In this document: positions 1 through 12,439 of the stretch, piece after piece
Numbering within the stretch: the stretch's first letter is position 1
Layout of the letters: each line of letters starts with the position of its first letter
Assembly (NCBI RefSeq): GCF_042453785.1
Contig: NC_091665.1
Span: forward strand, 4,165,501-4,229,500
Source: Malus domestica
Taxonomy: Eukaryota > Streptophyta > Magnoliopsida > Rosales > Rosaceae
DNA: 64,000 nt
Direction of reading: 5' to 3'
The notes under the pieces: generated by a model
What the model was told of the DNA's origin: nothing
Seen by the model: only the letters and a program-made list of their open reading frames with translations
Database searches by the model: none
Translations under genes and position numbers: made by a program

Positions 1-2633
1 CATTAACCCAAGATGAAGCTTTTTCTCTCTTTAGTTGGAAAGCCTTTAAAGATGATGAGTTGGAAGAGGATTTTTTAGAACTGTCTAAATGTTTCATCAG
101 TTATGCAAGAGGTCTTCCATTAGCTCTTAAAACTTTAGGGTCTTTATTGTACAAAAGAGGTCGAGATGAATGGAAGAGTGCACTAGATAAACTGAAGCAA
201 GCTCCAAATAAGACAATTTTTGAAACATTGAAAATAAGTTATGATGGACTAGATGAGCTTGAGAAGAGAATCTTCCTTGACATTGCATGTTTCCATAAGT
301 TTTGTGAAAGGGAGCGAGTAATTGAAAGACTAGAAAACTGTGGCTTTGTTGGCACTCGCGTTGTGATCCAAGTTCTTTTTGAGAAATCTCTCTTGTATAT
401 TTCATACAAGTCTGTGTCTATGCATGATTTGATACAAGAAATGGCATGGGAGATTGTTCGACGAGAGTCTTACGAGGAGGCAGGTGGTCGTAGTCAGTTG
501 TGGCTTCCTAATGATATCTTGCATGTGCTTGCAGAGAATACAGTAAGAAGTTGCGTGAAAATGAAAATACCAAAGTTTGGATAGGACACTATAATAATAT
601 TTAACATGATAAAAGACTGTATTATGAAATTAACTATTCCTTTAATCTTATTTATCAGGGATCAGAAGCAATTGAAGGCATAGTTTTACACTTAAGTGAA
701 TTTGAAGAGGCACACTGCAATCCTGAAGCTTTCACTAAGATGTGTAACCTGAGGTTGCTCGACATTCATAATGTGAGCCTTTCTAAGGGCCCCAAGTATA
801 TTCCGAATGCTTTAAGAGTTCTCAAATGGAGCTGGTATCCCTCCAAATGTCTCCCACCAATTTTTCAACCGGATGAACTTACAGTACTTAGTCTGCAGCA
901 TAGCAAAATTGATCACCTTTGGAATGGAATAAAGGTAGATGATTGGACAACTGAATTTTACTTTGTCAATTACAATAATTGTAATTTCTGGACATGAACT
1001 ATTGTACCATTTCATTTTTGTACAGTGCTTGGGCAATTTGAAGTCTATCGATCTTAGTTACTCCCACAACATGACAAGGACCCCAGATTTCACAGGTATT
1101 AAAAATCTCAAAGAGCTGGTTCTTGAAGGTTGTACCAATTTAATTAAGATTCATTCATCCATTGGGTTTCTCAGAAGGCTTAGACTTTTAAATCTCAAAG
1201 ACTGTAAAAGTATTAAGAATCTCCCAAACAAGGTAGAAATGGAATCTCTTGAAGTATTTGATATTTCTGGCTGCTCAAAACTGAAAAAGATTCCAGAATT
1301 TGTTGGAGAAATGAAAAATTTCTCTAAGCTTTCTGTAAGCCGAACCGTTGTTCAGGAAATACCTTCCTCAGTTATACGTTGGAGTTTGGAGGGGATTGAT
1401 TTAAGTGGAATTACTTTGAGAGAGACGGAATCCTCCCTGGTTTCAGTGAAAATTTCTCAACTAACAAATTTTCTTGGATGTAATGCACCACCAGCTAGAT
1501 CATGGCTTTCCTTCATTTTTGGCGAATTTCCAACAAAGATTTCTCACCCTGTGAGTCTGGTCTTAGCTTCATTGAAAGATTTATGCTTTCTGAAGAATTT
1601 AAATCTGGAGGACTGCAATCTTTGTGAAGGAGCAATTCCCGAGGATATTGGTTTCTTGTCTTCTTTAGAAAAACTAAATCTTAGCGGAAACCATTTTGTT
1701 AGCCTTCCTGCAAGCATCAGTGGGCTTTCTAAGCTGATGTGTTTTGAATTGCAAAATTGCAAAAGGCTTCAACAACTGCCAGCCACTTCCTTAAACAGCA
1801 GATTAAGTATACACACAGAGAATTGTACTTCCTTAAAAATGCTCCGATATTTACCACATGCTTGCAGATCAAGCAAGTTTTGGTTGACTTCTGTCAATTG
1901 CTTCAGTTTGGCTGGAAATCAAGGTTGCAATGCCATAATGCATTCAATGCTAAAGAGATTCATTCAGGTGTTTCTCTTTCTTCTATCCCCCCCCCCCCTC
2001 TCCTTAGTTGTGTACATTTATTTACGTTGTTCCTTATTGCAGGAGCTCCCTCATTTTGTGGAATTTTTCAGTATACTAATTCCTGGAAGTGAAATTCCTG
2101 AGTGGTTCAATAACCAAAGCATGGGGGATTCGGTGATTGAGAAGCTACCTTCGCATTCATGCAATAGGGAGGGGATGGGATTTGCTTTATGCGCTATATT
2201 TGCAGCTGCTGAAAGTATTTCAGCTCCCACTTGTGGACGAAAATGGCTACGACGTCATGAATATTTAATTGAATTTCGTTGCAGTTTTGGTTCAAACAGC
2301 ACCTTTCAAGACATGCCTCAGACTATTGGAATTATGGTTAACAAGGTAGTGTCAGATCACCTCTGGTTGGTCTTTCTATCTTGGAAATTTCTTTTCCCAT
2401 CAGATCATCAACCTGAGAAAAATCGTTGGGAGAGCTGCTGGAATCAGATTCAGTTTCATTTCGAAACAGAATGTGCTGTCGGAAGCAAGACATGCTTGAA
2501 GGTGAAGAAGTGCGGAGTCCGTCCACTGTATGAACAAGATACAGAAGAAGAGCTGAACCGAACGACTAAACAATATTCCGACCGAAGCATTTCTTTGTGT
2601 GAGGATGTTACCAATTGTGATTTTGAGGAATAA
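1..2633 (+). CDS. TNL disease-resistance protein, copy 1 (5' end outside window)
   Basis: Intracellular immune receptor of the TIR-NBS-LRR class, seen from the end of the NB-ARC domain onward. Inferred exons by alignment to the two other copies here: 1-542, 659-934, 1026-1967, 2043-2633, all introns GT-AG and all junctions in phase 0. Visible motifs: GLPLAL (about 113), RNBS-D IFLDIACF (about 270), MHD-type MHDLIQEMAWEIVR (about 420), then leucine-rich repeats in exon 4 and a post-LRR (C-JID-type) segment with PGSEIPEWF in exon 5. The frame is open throughout the visible part. It ends at TAA 2631-2633, where copy 3 has TCA and continues about 48 residues, so this copy has lost its basic C-terminal tail. 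TIR and P-loop lie outside the window, so functionality cannot be judged. Confidence 0.88.
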
Positions 2634-2755
2634 AAAACTGTACAACGAGACGTGATTAAGCGAACACGTGAACAATACAGTAATGAAGCAGGACCCAGTG
2701 AAAGTGGAAGTTCCTCCAAAGACCAAGTTGAAGAGGCATAGTATGGCGAAAGAAT

Positions 2756-2942
2756 TGTTGGTGTGAGTTGACTTTTATTGTAATTAGGATGATCTCGTTC
2801 CCCGTTTAAGTTTGTATAATTAGGGTAAATATTATTGCATATTCTTACCTTGTAAATTAAAGTCTGTAATATAGATATTTGCCTCTTTGGTGAGGAGAAT
2901 AATATTAGACAAATGAAATCCCAAAACAAGCCTAAATTAGCA
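2756..2942 (+). repeat. Copia LTR remnant fused to TNL copy 1 3' end
   Basis: The sequence begins TGTTGG inside the last codons of the ancestral TNL reading frame and ends ...TTAGCA. In copy 2 the equivalent ends are followed by TGGTATCAGAG, the usual initiator-Met primer-binding site, which identifies this block as an LTR. The PBS here is degraded. No gag or pol follows. Confidence 0.55.
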
Positions 2943-3129
2943 TTATATGAGAACAGAGATTCTAGGATTTCTGCTCTACCTGTTCCCTTCAGAAAAAATT
3001 TCTAATCCCGATCTTACCGTGAACTCGATGACTCTACCATAAGTTGTAACATAAATCGATCGACCATGAACTTGATGTCTAAGTAAGAGTCACGATCTAG
3101 ACGGGTGCTTTGGCGAATTTGGACACACC

Positions 3130-3340
3130 CACCTGGATCGTGACTCTCACTTAGACAAAAAATAGATAATTTTCATTGTACATTTTACTTTTCAATACTT
3201 GTAAGATACTTGTTAAATACTTGGATGAATAGTTATTATATGTTTGATCCCCATGTTTTCAATATATTCTAATATTTTATAATATATATGTCATTTTACT
3301 TTACAATTTATGTTTCACAATGCAATTATGTATTTTTTTA
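3130..3340. repeat. Downstream block shared with TNL copy 3
   Basis: An AT-rich segment starting at the motif GTGACTCTCACTT is closely matched at about 51105-51310 behind TNL copy 3. It therefore belongs to the duplicated gene unit. The remaining DNA between 2943 and 3740 shows no gene. Confidence 0.6.
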
Positions 3341-3402
3341 AGTATAAATAGACATTTATATGTATACGTTATATATTCCGCTTAGGCTGCTAGGCCCTAG
3401 TC

Positions 3403-3464
3403 AACCGTCTAACTAGCGCATAGCATCTTTTAAAACCGTCTAACTAGCGCATAGCATCTTTTAA
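3403..3464. repeat. 31-bp tandem duplication
   Basis: Two adjacent, essentially identical 31-bp units start at 3403 and 3434, each with the core CTAACTAGCGCATAGC. Confidence 0.85.
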
Positions 3465-3740
3465 AACATTGGTAGTGTGAGGAAAATTACGTAACAAGTG
3501 AATTATATAACACTTCTACTTGGAACCTGCCAGCATATTAATGTAAGGCCTCGTCCTTTCCGCTTTGCCACGTTTTTCTTCTTTCCCTCTCATTGATGGG
3601 TATATCTTATATATAAAGCCAACAAGCCCAATGAATAGTGTTTTTTGGTGTCACAAGTTTCACCAAAAATAATTAGACAAAAATGCCCCTCAAACAAAAA
3701 ACTTTAAAAGCAATCCAAAATAATGCATCAAATATGATAG

Positions 3741-3998
3741 TGTTGTAAACATTCCTAGTTTAAGTATGATTGTGTAAATCCTAGATAAGATTTGATTCTA
3801 GTTATCCTTTCCTATTACAACTTGTATTACTTGGAGGAGAAGAAATATCTTCTCTCCCTTTACTACTATAAATAAAGGCACAATGTAGGAGGGATAACAA
3901 CACACACATTCCCCTACAATTCTACAAACACACATCTCTCTCCTCTCTCTCTCTGCCGCCGGCCCTAGTCAATCTGTCAGATAAAATAGACCACAACA
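3741..3998 (+). repeat. 5' LTR of copia A
   Basis: 258 bp, TGTTG...CAACA terminal inverted repeat, aligning base for base with 10763-11020 apart from five substitutions near its 3' end (three in the last 60 bp). Confidence 0.93.
3867..3874 (+). promoter_or_regulatory. TATA box of copia A LTR
   Basis: TATAAATA lies in the middle of the 5' LTR, in the element's sense direction, where the U3/R border is expected. The same octamer is in the 3' LTR. Confidence 0.65.
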
Positions 3999-5530
3999 CG
4001 TTATCAGCACGCTCCTACCGCTGCGCTTAGGAATCTGACGTTGGAAATTTTTTCTGCATCAAACCAGTTCATCCATATCATCACGCAATCAGGTTCTTTC
4101 CAAACAACGGCTTTTAACTCGATATTTTGCAAGCCCTGATAGCATGAACATTCACCATGATGCATGACCCAACTTTACGTTTTACGTATTTTAGATTCTA
4201 CATAAATTGTGTATGCTTCATCATCAAAATTGCTACAATTATGTGAATTTGATATTTGTCATGAATTGAATCCTACATATGTACATGCATTGAAACTATT
4301 ATTTGCATATGCATCAACGTACATATGTGATTCATTGAAATCCACATGCATATAATTATATTTGAATTGAAATTTTTTTTTTGCGATTTGGGGATTAGGG
4401 TTCTAGTCGAACCCGTGCCTTTGCACCATGCAAGGCCGCAAGCCACCAGGCCCGCAGCCTGCGATGGCCCAACCCAAACCGAGAACCAAGGCCGAAAGCC
4501 TTGAACCGAAACGGTGCGTTTGAAGCACCTTGTCCCGACCTACGGCCTGAAGCCTAGGTCCTCGCCGTCGATTTTCCGACACAACACGACCTGCAGTCGT
4601 GCAAACTTGGACACCACCCATCGTTTTCACCAACGATTTCTAGAAATTCCAGAAGAATTTCATGGGTCTTCACTCGAATTCAATTGAATTCATTCGGTTT
4701 TTTTTCTTCCATCGACGTCGAGATCTCTTATTCGTCGACAAACACCTGGTTCTTCGACGAACCATGGCTTGCTCGACCCTGGACACACCGCCTGCCATGG
4801 CGCCGTCCACGAACTCCGGCTTTCTTCTTCGGCATCGCACACCCAGCCCGGCTGGGATTTCTTTTGGGTCTCTTTCCCGAACCCTACTCGGGCTCTGTCT
4901 CTCGGCCCGTGTAACAAAAGAAAAAAAATAATTTTTTTTGCTGGGCTCGCTTGCAGCGGCCCAGCCCACAAAGAAAACAATTTGTTTTTTTATTTTCCTG
5001 GGCTCGCCTGCAGCGGCCCATACCGAAAAAAAAAGAGAAATTTTTCTTAGGGCTACACACAGCAGCCCATTCCCTTCTCACCCCGTGGGCCTGCAGCCTA
5101 CACCCGGGGGTCCTCGGCCTATATTTTTAGGCCCCGAGATTTTATTATTTAATTTTTTTTAAATAATATGGGTTTTTATATTTTCACCCACACTTTAATT
5201 TGGCCCCGAAGACCAAAAATAAATTAATTCACTTATCATTATACAATATTTCTGCATATATTCTTTGCATATATATTTGTGTTTGCCTGCAGGAATATAT
5301 GAACCTGAAGTTCATAATTACTTTGAAACCCGAAGTTTCTTATACACATGCCTTGTTAGAAAACCCGAAGTTTTCACTTAAACATATCACCCATGAAAAC
5401 CCGAAGTTTTTCATGCAAAATTAAACCAATACATGTCTATTAGAACCTGTATGTTCTACTCCTATGTGAATGGATTGATTTTTCTCCATTACACTAACCA
5501 CATCTTGTCCATCTATTTTGTGATAGGAAC
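3999..5530 (+). other. Untranslated leader of copia A with possible PBS
   Basis: Unusually long leader. A possible primer-binding site with the core TTATCAGCACG begins within 3 nt of the LTR; it resembles, but does not match, the initiator-Met PBS. From about 4430 to 5110 it is GC-rich and contains a duplicated block around CTCGC(T/C)TGCAGCGGCCCA (4946 and 5005). At 5300-5415 a short motif, CCCGAAGTTT with variants, occurs four times. Small ORFs on both strands look incidental. Confidence 0.6.
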
Positions 5531-6511
5531 ATGTCGAACTTGAACAAACTCGACTTCACCGCTTTGGAGGTTTCTGGAAGGAACTACCTCAAGTGGGTTC
5601 AAGATGTGAAGCTCCACCTCACTGCAAAGAACTTGCGTCCTGCTATTGAAGAAGCAACAGATAAACCTGTTGAAGAGGCTGAAAAAGCCACTGCTATGAT
5701 CTTCATCCGAAGACATATCCATGACGCTCTACAAACTGAGTACCTTGCTGAGGAGGATCCACGTGCATTATGGGTCGCTTTGGCTTATCGTTTCGATCAC
5801 CAAAAGGACATATTCTTGCCTGAAGCAAGACACGACTGGCAGCACTTGCGCTTCCAAGACTTTAAGTCTGTGAATGAATATAATTCTGAAGTTTGTCGAA
5901 TCCGATCACTTCTCAAGTTTTGCAATGAAACTTTGACTGAAGAGGATCTCCTGGAGAAGACCTACTCGACCTTCTCTGCTTCTAATATTGTCCTGCAGCA
6001 ATAATATAGAGCTCAGAAGTTCACTAAGTTCTCGGATTTGATCTCTGTTTTACTTCTTGCTGAAAAGCAGAACCAGCTGTTGATGAAGAATCATCAAGCT
6101 CGACCTACTGGGGCTACTGCTGTGCCTGAAGCACATTATAGCACTAATCAGCACCCAAAACGCCAAAAGAGGCGTGGTAAGGGCGGCCAGAAGCCATCCC
6201 ACCAAGGTCAACAGAGCCAAGGCCCATCCAAGGGAGGAAACAAAGCCCAGAAGCGCCCAAACCTCGCTCCCAAGGCCCCGAACTTCAAGAATAAGGGCAA
6301 AGCACCTGCCACAATGAATGACGATATGTGCTATCGTTGTGGTTCCAATGACCATTGGTCCCGTATTTGCCGTGCTCCCAAGAAGGTTGTGGATGCATAT
6401 CATTCTCGTCGTACGAAGTTTGAATCAAACTTCCTGCAAGTGGACGAACCGGAGACTACAAAGATGGAGGTTTCTGATTTTCAGGAGGATACTACTCTTA
6501 TGGAAGATTAG
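5531..6511 (+). pseudogene. copia A gag, one in-frame stop
   Basis: Capsid/nucleocapsid gene of the copia element. The frame starts at ATG 5531 and runs 326 codons to TAG 6509-6511, interrupted by TAA at 6002-6004 after a run of Gln codons; downstream codons stay in frame, so a CAA-to-TAA change is likely. The N-terminal half carries the UBN2/retrotran-gag type pattern (LKWVQDVKLHL near residue 20, later LRFQDFKSVNEYNSEV). A basic stretch follows, then a zinc knuckle CX2CX4HX4C (CYRCGSNDHWSRIC) near residue 265. Without readthrough only the capsid half, lacking the RNA-binding knuckle, would be made. Confidence 0.88.
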
Positions 6512-6760
6512 AATCTTAGACATAGACTTATTTTTCAGTTAAAATAAGACAATTGGGGCCGAATTCCACCTTGTGGCCGAACCCCACCTTGTTTTTTGGT
6601 TGATTTTGAACAATTTTCCTTTATGTTTTGGATTATTAGTTGGCGATTTATTTTGGATATTAAGTTTTTTCCTTGAATAAATGAAATTATTTTGAATTGA
6701 TACTTGTTTTTATAAACTTTTATGCATGTGACCGATTCAAATTAATTTTTCATTCTAGGT
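6512..6760 (+). other. gag-pol intercistronic spacer of copia A
   Basis: 249 bp with stops in all sense frames. It is T-rich and ends in a pyrimidine stretch and TTCTAG just before the pol ATG, resembling a 3' splice site. Most copia elements have one gag-pol frame, so pol may be expressed here from a spliced message. That is inference. Confidence 0.5.
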
Positions 6761-9700
6761 ATGACTAGTGGGAAAGTTAGTTGTCTGGCAGATAGTGCAA
6801 CCACGCATACTGTTTTGCGTGAACGCATCTATTTCACTAACTTCGTACCTAAGAATGCACCTCTGACAACCCTCTCAGGCCCATCCAACCTGATCGAAGG
6901 ATACGATAAGGCATGTATAATGTTGTCCAATGGTACAATCTTGACCATTGCTGAGGCACTCTATTCTCCACGTTCCGGAAGAACGTTACTAAGTTTCAAG
7001 GACATTAGAGATAACAATTACCACGCTGAAACCCACGTAGAAAACGGAGTTGAATTTCTGTGCGTAACTTCCTACGAATATGGCCAGAAGCGTATTCTAG
7101 AGAAGATGGAGCGTAACCCGAGTGGTCTGTATACTACGACCATACGCCCCATAGAATGCCACTATGTGGCCGGCCCTACCACAGGGACCGCGCACGAAAT
7201 TACACTTTGGCATGATCGTTTGGGACATCCTGGACGAATAGCGATGCGCTGTATCCTCAAAACTTCACACGGGCATCCACTAACCCGAAGCTTAGGTTCG
7301 ATCCATGAAATTGCATGTCAAACATGTTCTATGGGAAAGCTTATTACTAAGCCTTCTTATGACAAGATTCGTTCGAATCCTCCCATTTTTCTACAACGGA
7401 TTCAGGGGGACATTTGTGGACCGATTCAACCTCCATGCGAACCATTTAGATATTTTATGGTTTTGGTTGACGCTTCTACACGTTGGTCACACGTGTGCTT
7501 GTTGTCCACAAGGAACGCTGCATTCTCCAAACTGTTGGCTCAAGTTATCAAGCTCAGGGCTCACCACCCTGATTATCCGATCAAATCTATTCGATTGGAT
7601 AATGCTGGAGAATTCACATCTAAAACTTTTGATGACTATTGCATGTCGGTTGGGGTTGAAGTTGAACATCCTGTACCCCATGTTCACACCCAGAACGGCC
7701 TGGTAGAGGCTTTCATTAAGCGTTTACAAATGATTGCTCGATCGTTGGTCATACGTACCAAGCTCCCGATCGCTGCTTGGGGCCATGCAATATTGCACGC
7801 AGCAAAGTTGGTCCGCCTGAGGCCTGTTGCGACACAACCATTTAGTGCCCTTCAGTTGGTCACCGGATGCGAACCCGACATATCGCATCTGCGCGTTTTT
7901 GGTTGTGCGGTCTATGTGCCGATCTCGCCGCCCTTACGTACAAAAATGGGGCCTCAGCGAAGGATGGGAATCTATGTCGGATATGATTCTCCTTCGATTA
8001 TTCGTTACTTAGAACCTTTGACAGGCGATCTGTTTACCGCTCGTTTCGCGGATTGTCACTTCTATGAGACAGTCTTCCCGTCGTTAGGGGGAGATAAGAA
8101 CGTCAACGTTCCTAATGAACGACGCGAATTATCGTGGACGACTCCCACTTTGTCTCATTTAGATCCCCGCACCGCTCAGTCTGAAGCTGAAGTGCAGCGC
8201 ATATTAGATCTCCAGAGCATAGCTCAGAGCATGCCAGATGCTTTCACCGATCTAGCGCGCGTGACAAGATCACATATTCCAGCTGCGAATACGCCTGCAA
8301 AGATGGATGTACCAAATGTACGACGGACTACCCTCCTGGAAGCCCGGGATGCCAATTCTGGTGATCCACGTACATTAGCGGCTAGCCAATCATCTGCCCC
8401 TACACAAAAGCGTGGCAGACCCCTTGGTTCAAAGGATTCACACCCCCGGAAGAGGAAAACCACGACACAAGGTCCTGAAGAGCCTACCGTGAATCCGACT
8501 ATCGCTTACTCATTTTACCCAACTCATGAGGAAATTCTAGATTATGGAAGCGTCCTTGAAGAGACGAATCCTCCTCCCGAGAATCGTGAGATTTCGGTCT
8601 ATTATGCTAGCTTAGATGATGTGTGGCGTAGAAATGAGATGATTGTCGACGATGCATTAGCATTTGCAGTAGCTACTGAGATCATGTTGAGCGATGACAT
8701 TGAACCGCGTTCCGTTGATGAATGTCGACGTAGAGCTGATTGGTCAAACTGGAAACAAGCAATCCAAGTCGAACTTGATTCACTTGCGAAACGTAAGGTG
8801 TTTGGACCTGTAGTTCCTACTCCTCCACATGTGAAGCCCGTTGGCTACAAGTGGGTTTTCGTTCGGAAGCGTAATGAGAAGAACGAAATTGTGCGTTACA
8901 AAGCTCGTCTTGTAGCACAAGGTTTCTCACAACACCCCGGGATTGACTATGACGAAACTTACTCACCCGTTATGGATGTGATTACTTTTCGATACCTTAT
9001 CAGTTTGGTAGTTTCCGAAAAACTGGATATGCAGCTGATGGACGTAGTAACCGCGTATCTCTATGGGGATCTTGATACGGAAATTTATATGAAAGTTCCC
9101 GAATGACTTACATTGACTGGTTCAAATATTTCCAAACCCCGGAACACGCTCTCAATTCGGCTGAGGCGTTCACTATACGGTTTGAAACAATCCGGAAGAA
9201 TGTGGTATAACCGTTTAAGTGAGTATTTGACTAGTCAGGGATATGTGAATAATGAACTATGCCCTTGTGTGTTCATTAAGAAGTCACATTCCGGATTTGC
9301 GATTGTTGCAGTATATGTCGATGACATGAATCTCATCGGAACTCCTGAAGAGCTCGCGAGAACTGCTTCGCACCTGAAGTCGGAATTTAAGATGAAAGAT
9401 CTAGGTAAGACTCGATACTGTCTCGGTCTCGAGATAGAGCATTGTTCGGATGGAATCCTAGTACATCAATCGAACTACACCCAGAAGGTGTTGCGCCGTT
9501 TTAATGAGGATAAAGCGAAGTCTTCGAGTACTCCTATGGTCGTTCGTACGCTAGATGCAAAGCGAGATCCCTTCCGTCCGAAGGAGGATGATGAAGAGAT
9601 TTTGGAGCCTGAAGTTCCTTATCTAAGTGCGATAGGCGCTTTATTGTACTTAGCTCAATGCACTAGACCCGACATCTCCTTCGCTGTTAATCTTTTGGCA

Positions 9701-10345
9701 AGATACAGCAATGCACCAACACGCAGACATTGGACTGGCGTGAAATACATCTTCCGTTACCTTAAGGGTACTACGGATTTGGGCTTATTCTATCCCTACG
9801 AATCCTCGAGTGATGCCGCACCCTATGCTCATCGGGTTAATTCTCGCCTTGTTGGTTATGCTGACGCTGGATACTTATCTGATCCGCACAAGGCGCGTTC
9901 TCAAACGGGTTATGTCTTTACCGTTGGAGGCACCGCAATATCTTGGAGGTCAACTAAACAGACCTTAGTTGCCACTTCGTCTAACCATGCTGAAATTCTC
10001 GCCTTACATGAAGCAACTCGGGAATGCTTTTGGTTGAGAGCAGTAGTGGGCCATATTCGAAGCTCCTGTGATCTTCATCCCGCCGTTAATGCCCCGACGA
10101 CGATTTTTGAAGACAACGCAGCTTGCATCGAACAACTCAAGAAGGGTTACATCAAAGGAGACAACACCAAGCATATTGCGCCGAAGTTCTTCTTTACACA
10201 TCAACAACAAGAGCATCAGAAGATTGAAGTCACGCAAATCCGATCACAAGACAATCTGGCCGACCTCTTCACCAAATCACTACCGAAGGCGACGTTTCAG
10301 AAGCTTGTTCATGGAATTGGTATGCGTAAACTTTCTGAGTTGTAA
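6761..10345 (+). pseudogene. copia A pol polyprotein, one in-frame stop
   Basis: Protease, integrase, reverse transcriptase and RNase H in copia order, 1,194 codons. Protease: LADSATTHT near residue 10 (DSA in place of the usual DSG). GAG-pre-integrase: WHDRLGHPG (about 150) and CQTC zinc ligands. Integrase D-D-E: GDICGP, RLDNAGEF and GLVEAF. RT: GYKWVFVRKRN..YKARLVAQGFSQ, then YVDDMN. RNase H: SSNHAEILAL, EDNAACIEQ, TKHIAPKFF. TGA at 9104-9106 replaces the Gly codon after KVPE, inside RT upstream of the catalytic YVDD, and the frame then continues unbroken to 10345. The active sites themselves appear preserved, so the loss is recent. Confidence 0.92.
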
Positions 10346-10762
10346 CTTTGCTATTTCTCTGTGGAATTATGTCAAACTCAGGGGGAGTATCTTCTAGATA
10401 CTTGCTTGATCTTAATGTACTCTTTTTCCCTACGATTAGGAGCATTTTTCCCACTGGGTTTTTGCTACCTAACTAGGTTTTAACGAGGCACCCACCTTGG
10501 GCTGGTCATATCCCTGATGACGTCCTGTAGACGTTTCTTTTGACTTTGCATTTCTCACGCATTTTTCCTTAGACTATGGATTTTGTCCCTACTTGGGTTT
10601 TTGCCATAGCCTTAGGGTTTTTTAGTGAAACTTACTACTTATGCAAGTTCCTACCTTATTGAGAATAAGCGTTGTTCCTTGGAATCAATGTCGACGAGTC
10701 GACTTCCTCAACTTCTGCATGATGCTGAATCTACCTTGAGTATTTACCCACTCAAGGGGGAG
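10346..10762 (+). other. copia A 3' untranslated region and PPT
   Basis: Non-coding tail ending in the polypurine tract AAGGGGGAG at 10754-10762, directly against the 3' LTR. A second similar purine run, GGGGGAG, sits at about 10381 and may be an internal PPT-like site. Confidence 0.6.
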
Positions 10763-11020
10763 TGTTGTAAACATTCCTAGTTTAAGTATGATTGTGTAAA
10801 TCCTAGATAAGATTTGATTCTAGTTATCCTTTCCTATTACAACTTGTATTACTTGGAGGAGAAGAAATATCTTCTCTCCCTTTACTACTATAAATAAAGG
10901 CACAATGTAGGAGGGATAACAACACACACATTCTCCTATAATTCTACAAACACACATCTCTCTCCTCTCTCCCTCTGCCGCCGGCCCTAGTCCCTCTGTC
11001 AGATAAAATAGACCACAACA
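10763..11020 (+). repeat. 3' LTR of copia A
   Basis: 258 bp, same ends as the 5' LTR. Contains the same TATA box (10889-10896). Confidence 0.93.
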
Positions 11021-12439
11021 GACATGAGTATTTTCATCATTTTAACAGTGTTTTTTTAATAATTAATTTTTTTGTACAATTTTTTTAATTAGTACCTCAC
11101 AATAGGCTAGCAATAATGTGATTCAAGATATTCATTAAATATTATTTTCTCTATCTTTAAACACGTTCAAAACATTTTAAGAGCCGGTTATAAAAAAGGT
11201 CTTTCGCACGCGAATAATAATGTGATTGAATTAGTTGTCAAATGATTGTTTTTTTTAACAAACAAGATTACCTACACTAAAGGGGAGGGGGAGGGCTTAG
11301 CCTCACAATGGGTTAGCAATAATGTGATTCAATCAGTTGTTTATTAAATATTATTTTCTCTATTCTTAATGTAAATTCTATAGAGACCAATTTCATTATG
11401 TGGATTTAGCTGTTTTAATTGATTTATGAGAGATTTCTTCTAGCATGATCTAAGATTATTCATTTACTTCCAATATTTAACTTTCCTTTTGTCAATTTAC
11501 GCATATAACGTGTAAATCTTGCGTAACATGCAATGATTAAAAAAATGTATTCTATACGCGCGTGAGCGCATGCATAAAGGCTAGTTAGACCACTAATTTC
11601 TCCTATTTTTTCGTGATAAATGTGGATTCTATCCCAATATATAAAAAGCCCTATTGACCAAATAACATTATGGATCCGGTGTAGCAGTGTTTAACCATGA
11701 AGCCCATCCGACCGTCCAATTAACATCGAGTATAAACAACAAACGTCTTCCTTTGCCATTGGATTCCACAAACATAAGTTGAATCCTCCGCCGTGAACGG
11801 GGTTTTTCTTTCTAGAGATTAGTTAGAGTTCGTTTGGTACTCTACTTGAATTCAACTTTTTAAACTCAAAAATAATTTTCAAGTTTTAAGGCTTAAAAAC
11901 TTGTTTGGTATGACTATTTTAAAAAATTGTACTCAAGTTTAACTAAAAAATATAGTCTATTCTTTAAAAATATAAAAAATGAGTTTTTAGAATTTTTAAA
12001 CTTAAACCCACTCCTTTATTTTCTTTCCCTCCTCCCCTCTCACTCCAAATCTCTCTTTTCTTTTTTCTCTCCTCTTTTTTTTTTACGTTTTTCGTCTCTC
12101 CTACAATCTGGTCTTTTCATTGTCTCGATTCTTTCTCTCACTCTTCTTCCTCTCTATCTCACCTGATCCTCTCTCTTCTTTCTCTTTCCTTCAATCATCT
12201 CTTACTTTCTTTCCTCATCTCTCCTCTCTCCTCCGACCCTCTCTTTTTATATCTGTTTGTCTAGTTTAAGTCATAAGATTTAAAAATTTTAAATCGCAAA
12301 TCAATCAAGTTTTTTAATCTTAAAAGAAATTGTTTTCAAGAATGTGAAATGTTAAAAATTTTCAAATACAAAGCAGGCGCTTAGTTTGACAAGTTCGAAA
12401 TCGAATTTCCGCCGGACTCATAATCTACGGTCAGTTTCG
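11021..12439. other. Intergenic, degenerate repeats
   Basis: AT-rich. A diverged direct repeat around TAGCAATAATGTGATTCAA occurs at about 11108 and 11325, each followed by a similar TTAAATATTATTTTCTCTAT stretch. From 11825 a MITE-like block begins (GTTCGTTTGGTA) and a long pyrimidine tract (12010-12245) follows. No coding region was seen before the THO7-like ATG. Confidence 0.4.

Larger units (their letters stand above)
3741..11020 (+). mobile_element. Ty1/copia LTR retrotransposon A
   Basis: A 7,280-bp element bounded by two 258-bp LTRs that start TGTTG and end CAACA. Order is LTR, 1.5-kb leader, gag, 249-bp spacer, protease-integrase-RT-RNase H, PPT, LTR, which is the copia order. The two LTRs differ by five substitutions by eye. 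The flanking 5-mers GATAG and GACAT do not match, so the target duplication has decayed or the ends recombined. gag and pol each carry one in-frame stop, so this copy is probably non-autonomous now. Confidence 0.93.

Noticed and set aside
3736..3740. GATAG as target duplication of copia A
   Set aside because: The right flank is GACAT, two of five bases different; not counted as a real duplication.
4662..5162. Cluster of overlapping ORFs on both strands
   Set aside because: They lie in the leader of copia A, overlap in four frames, and owe their openness to GC-rich, repeated sequence. No domain.
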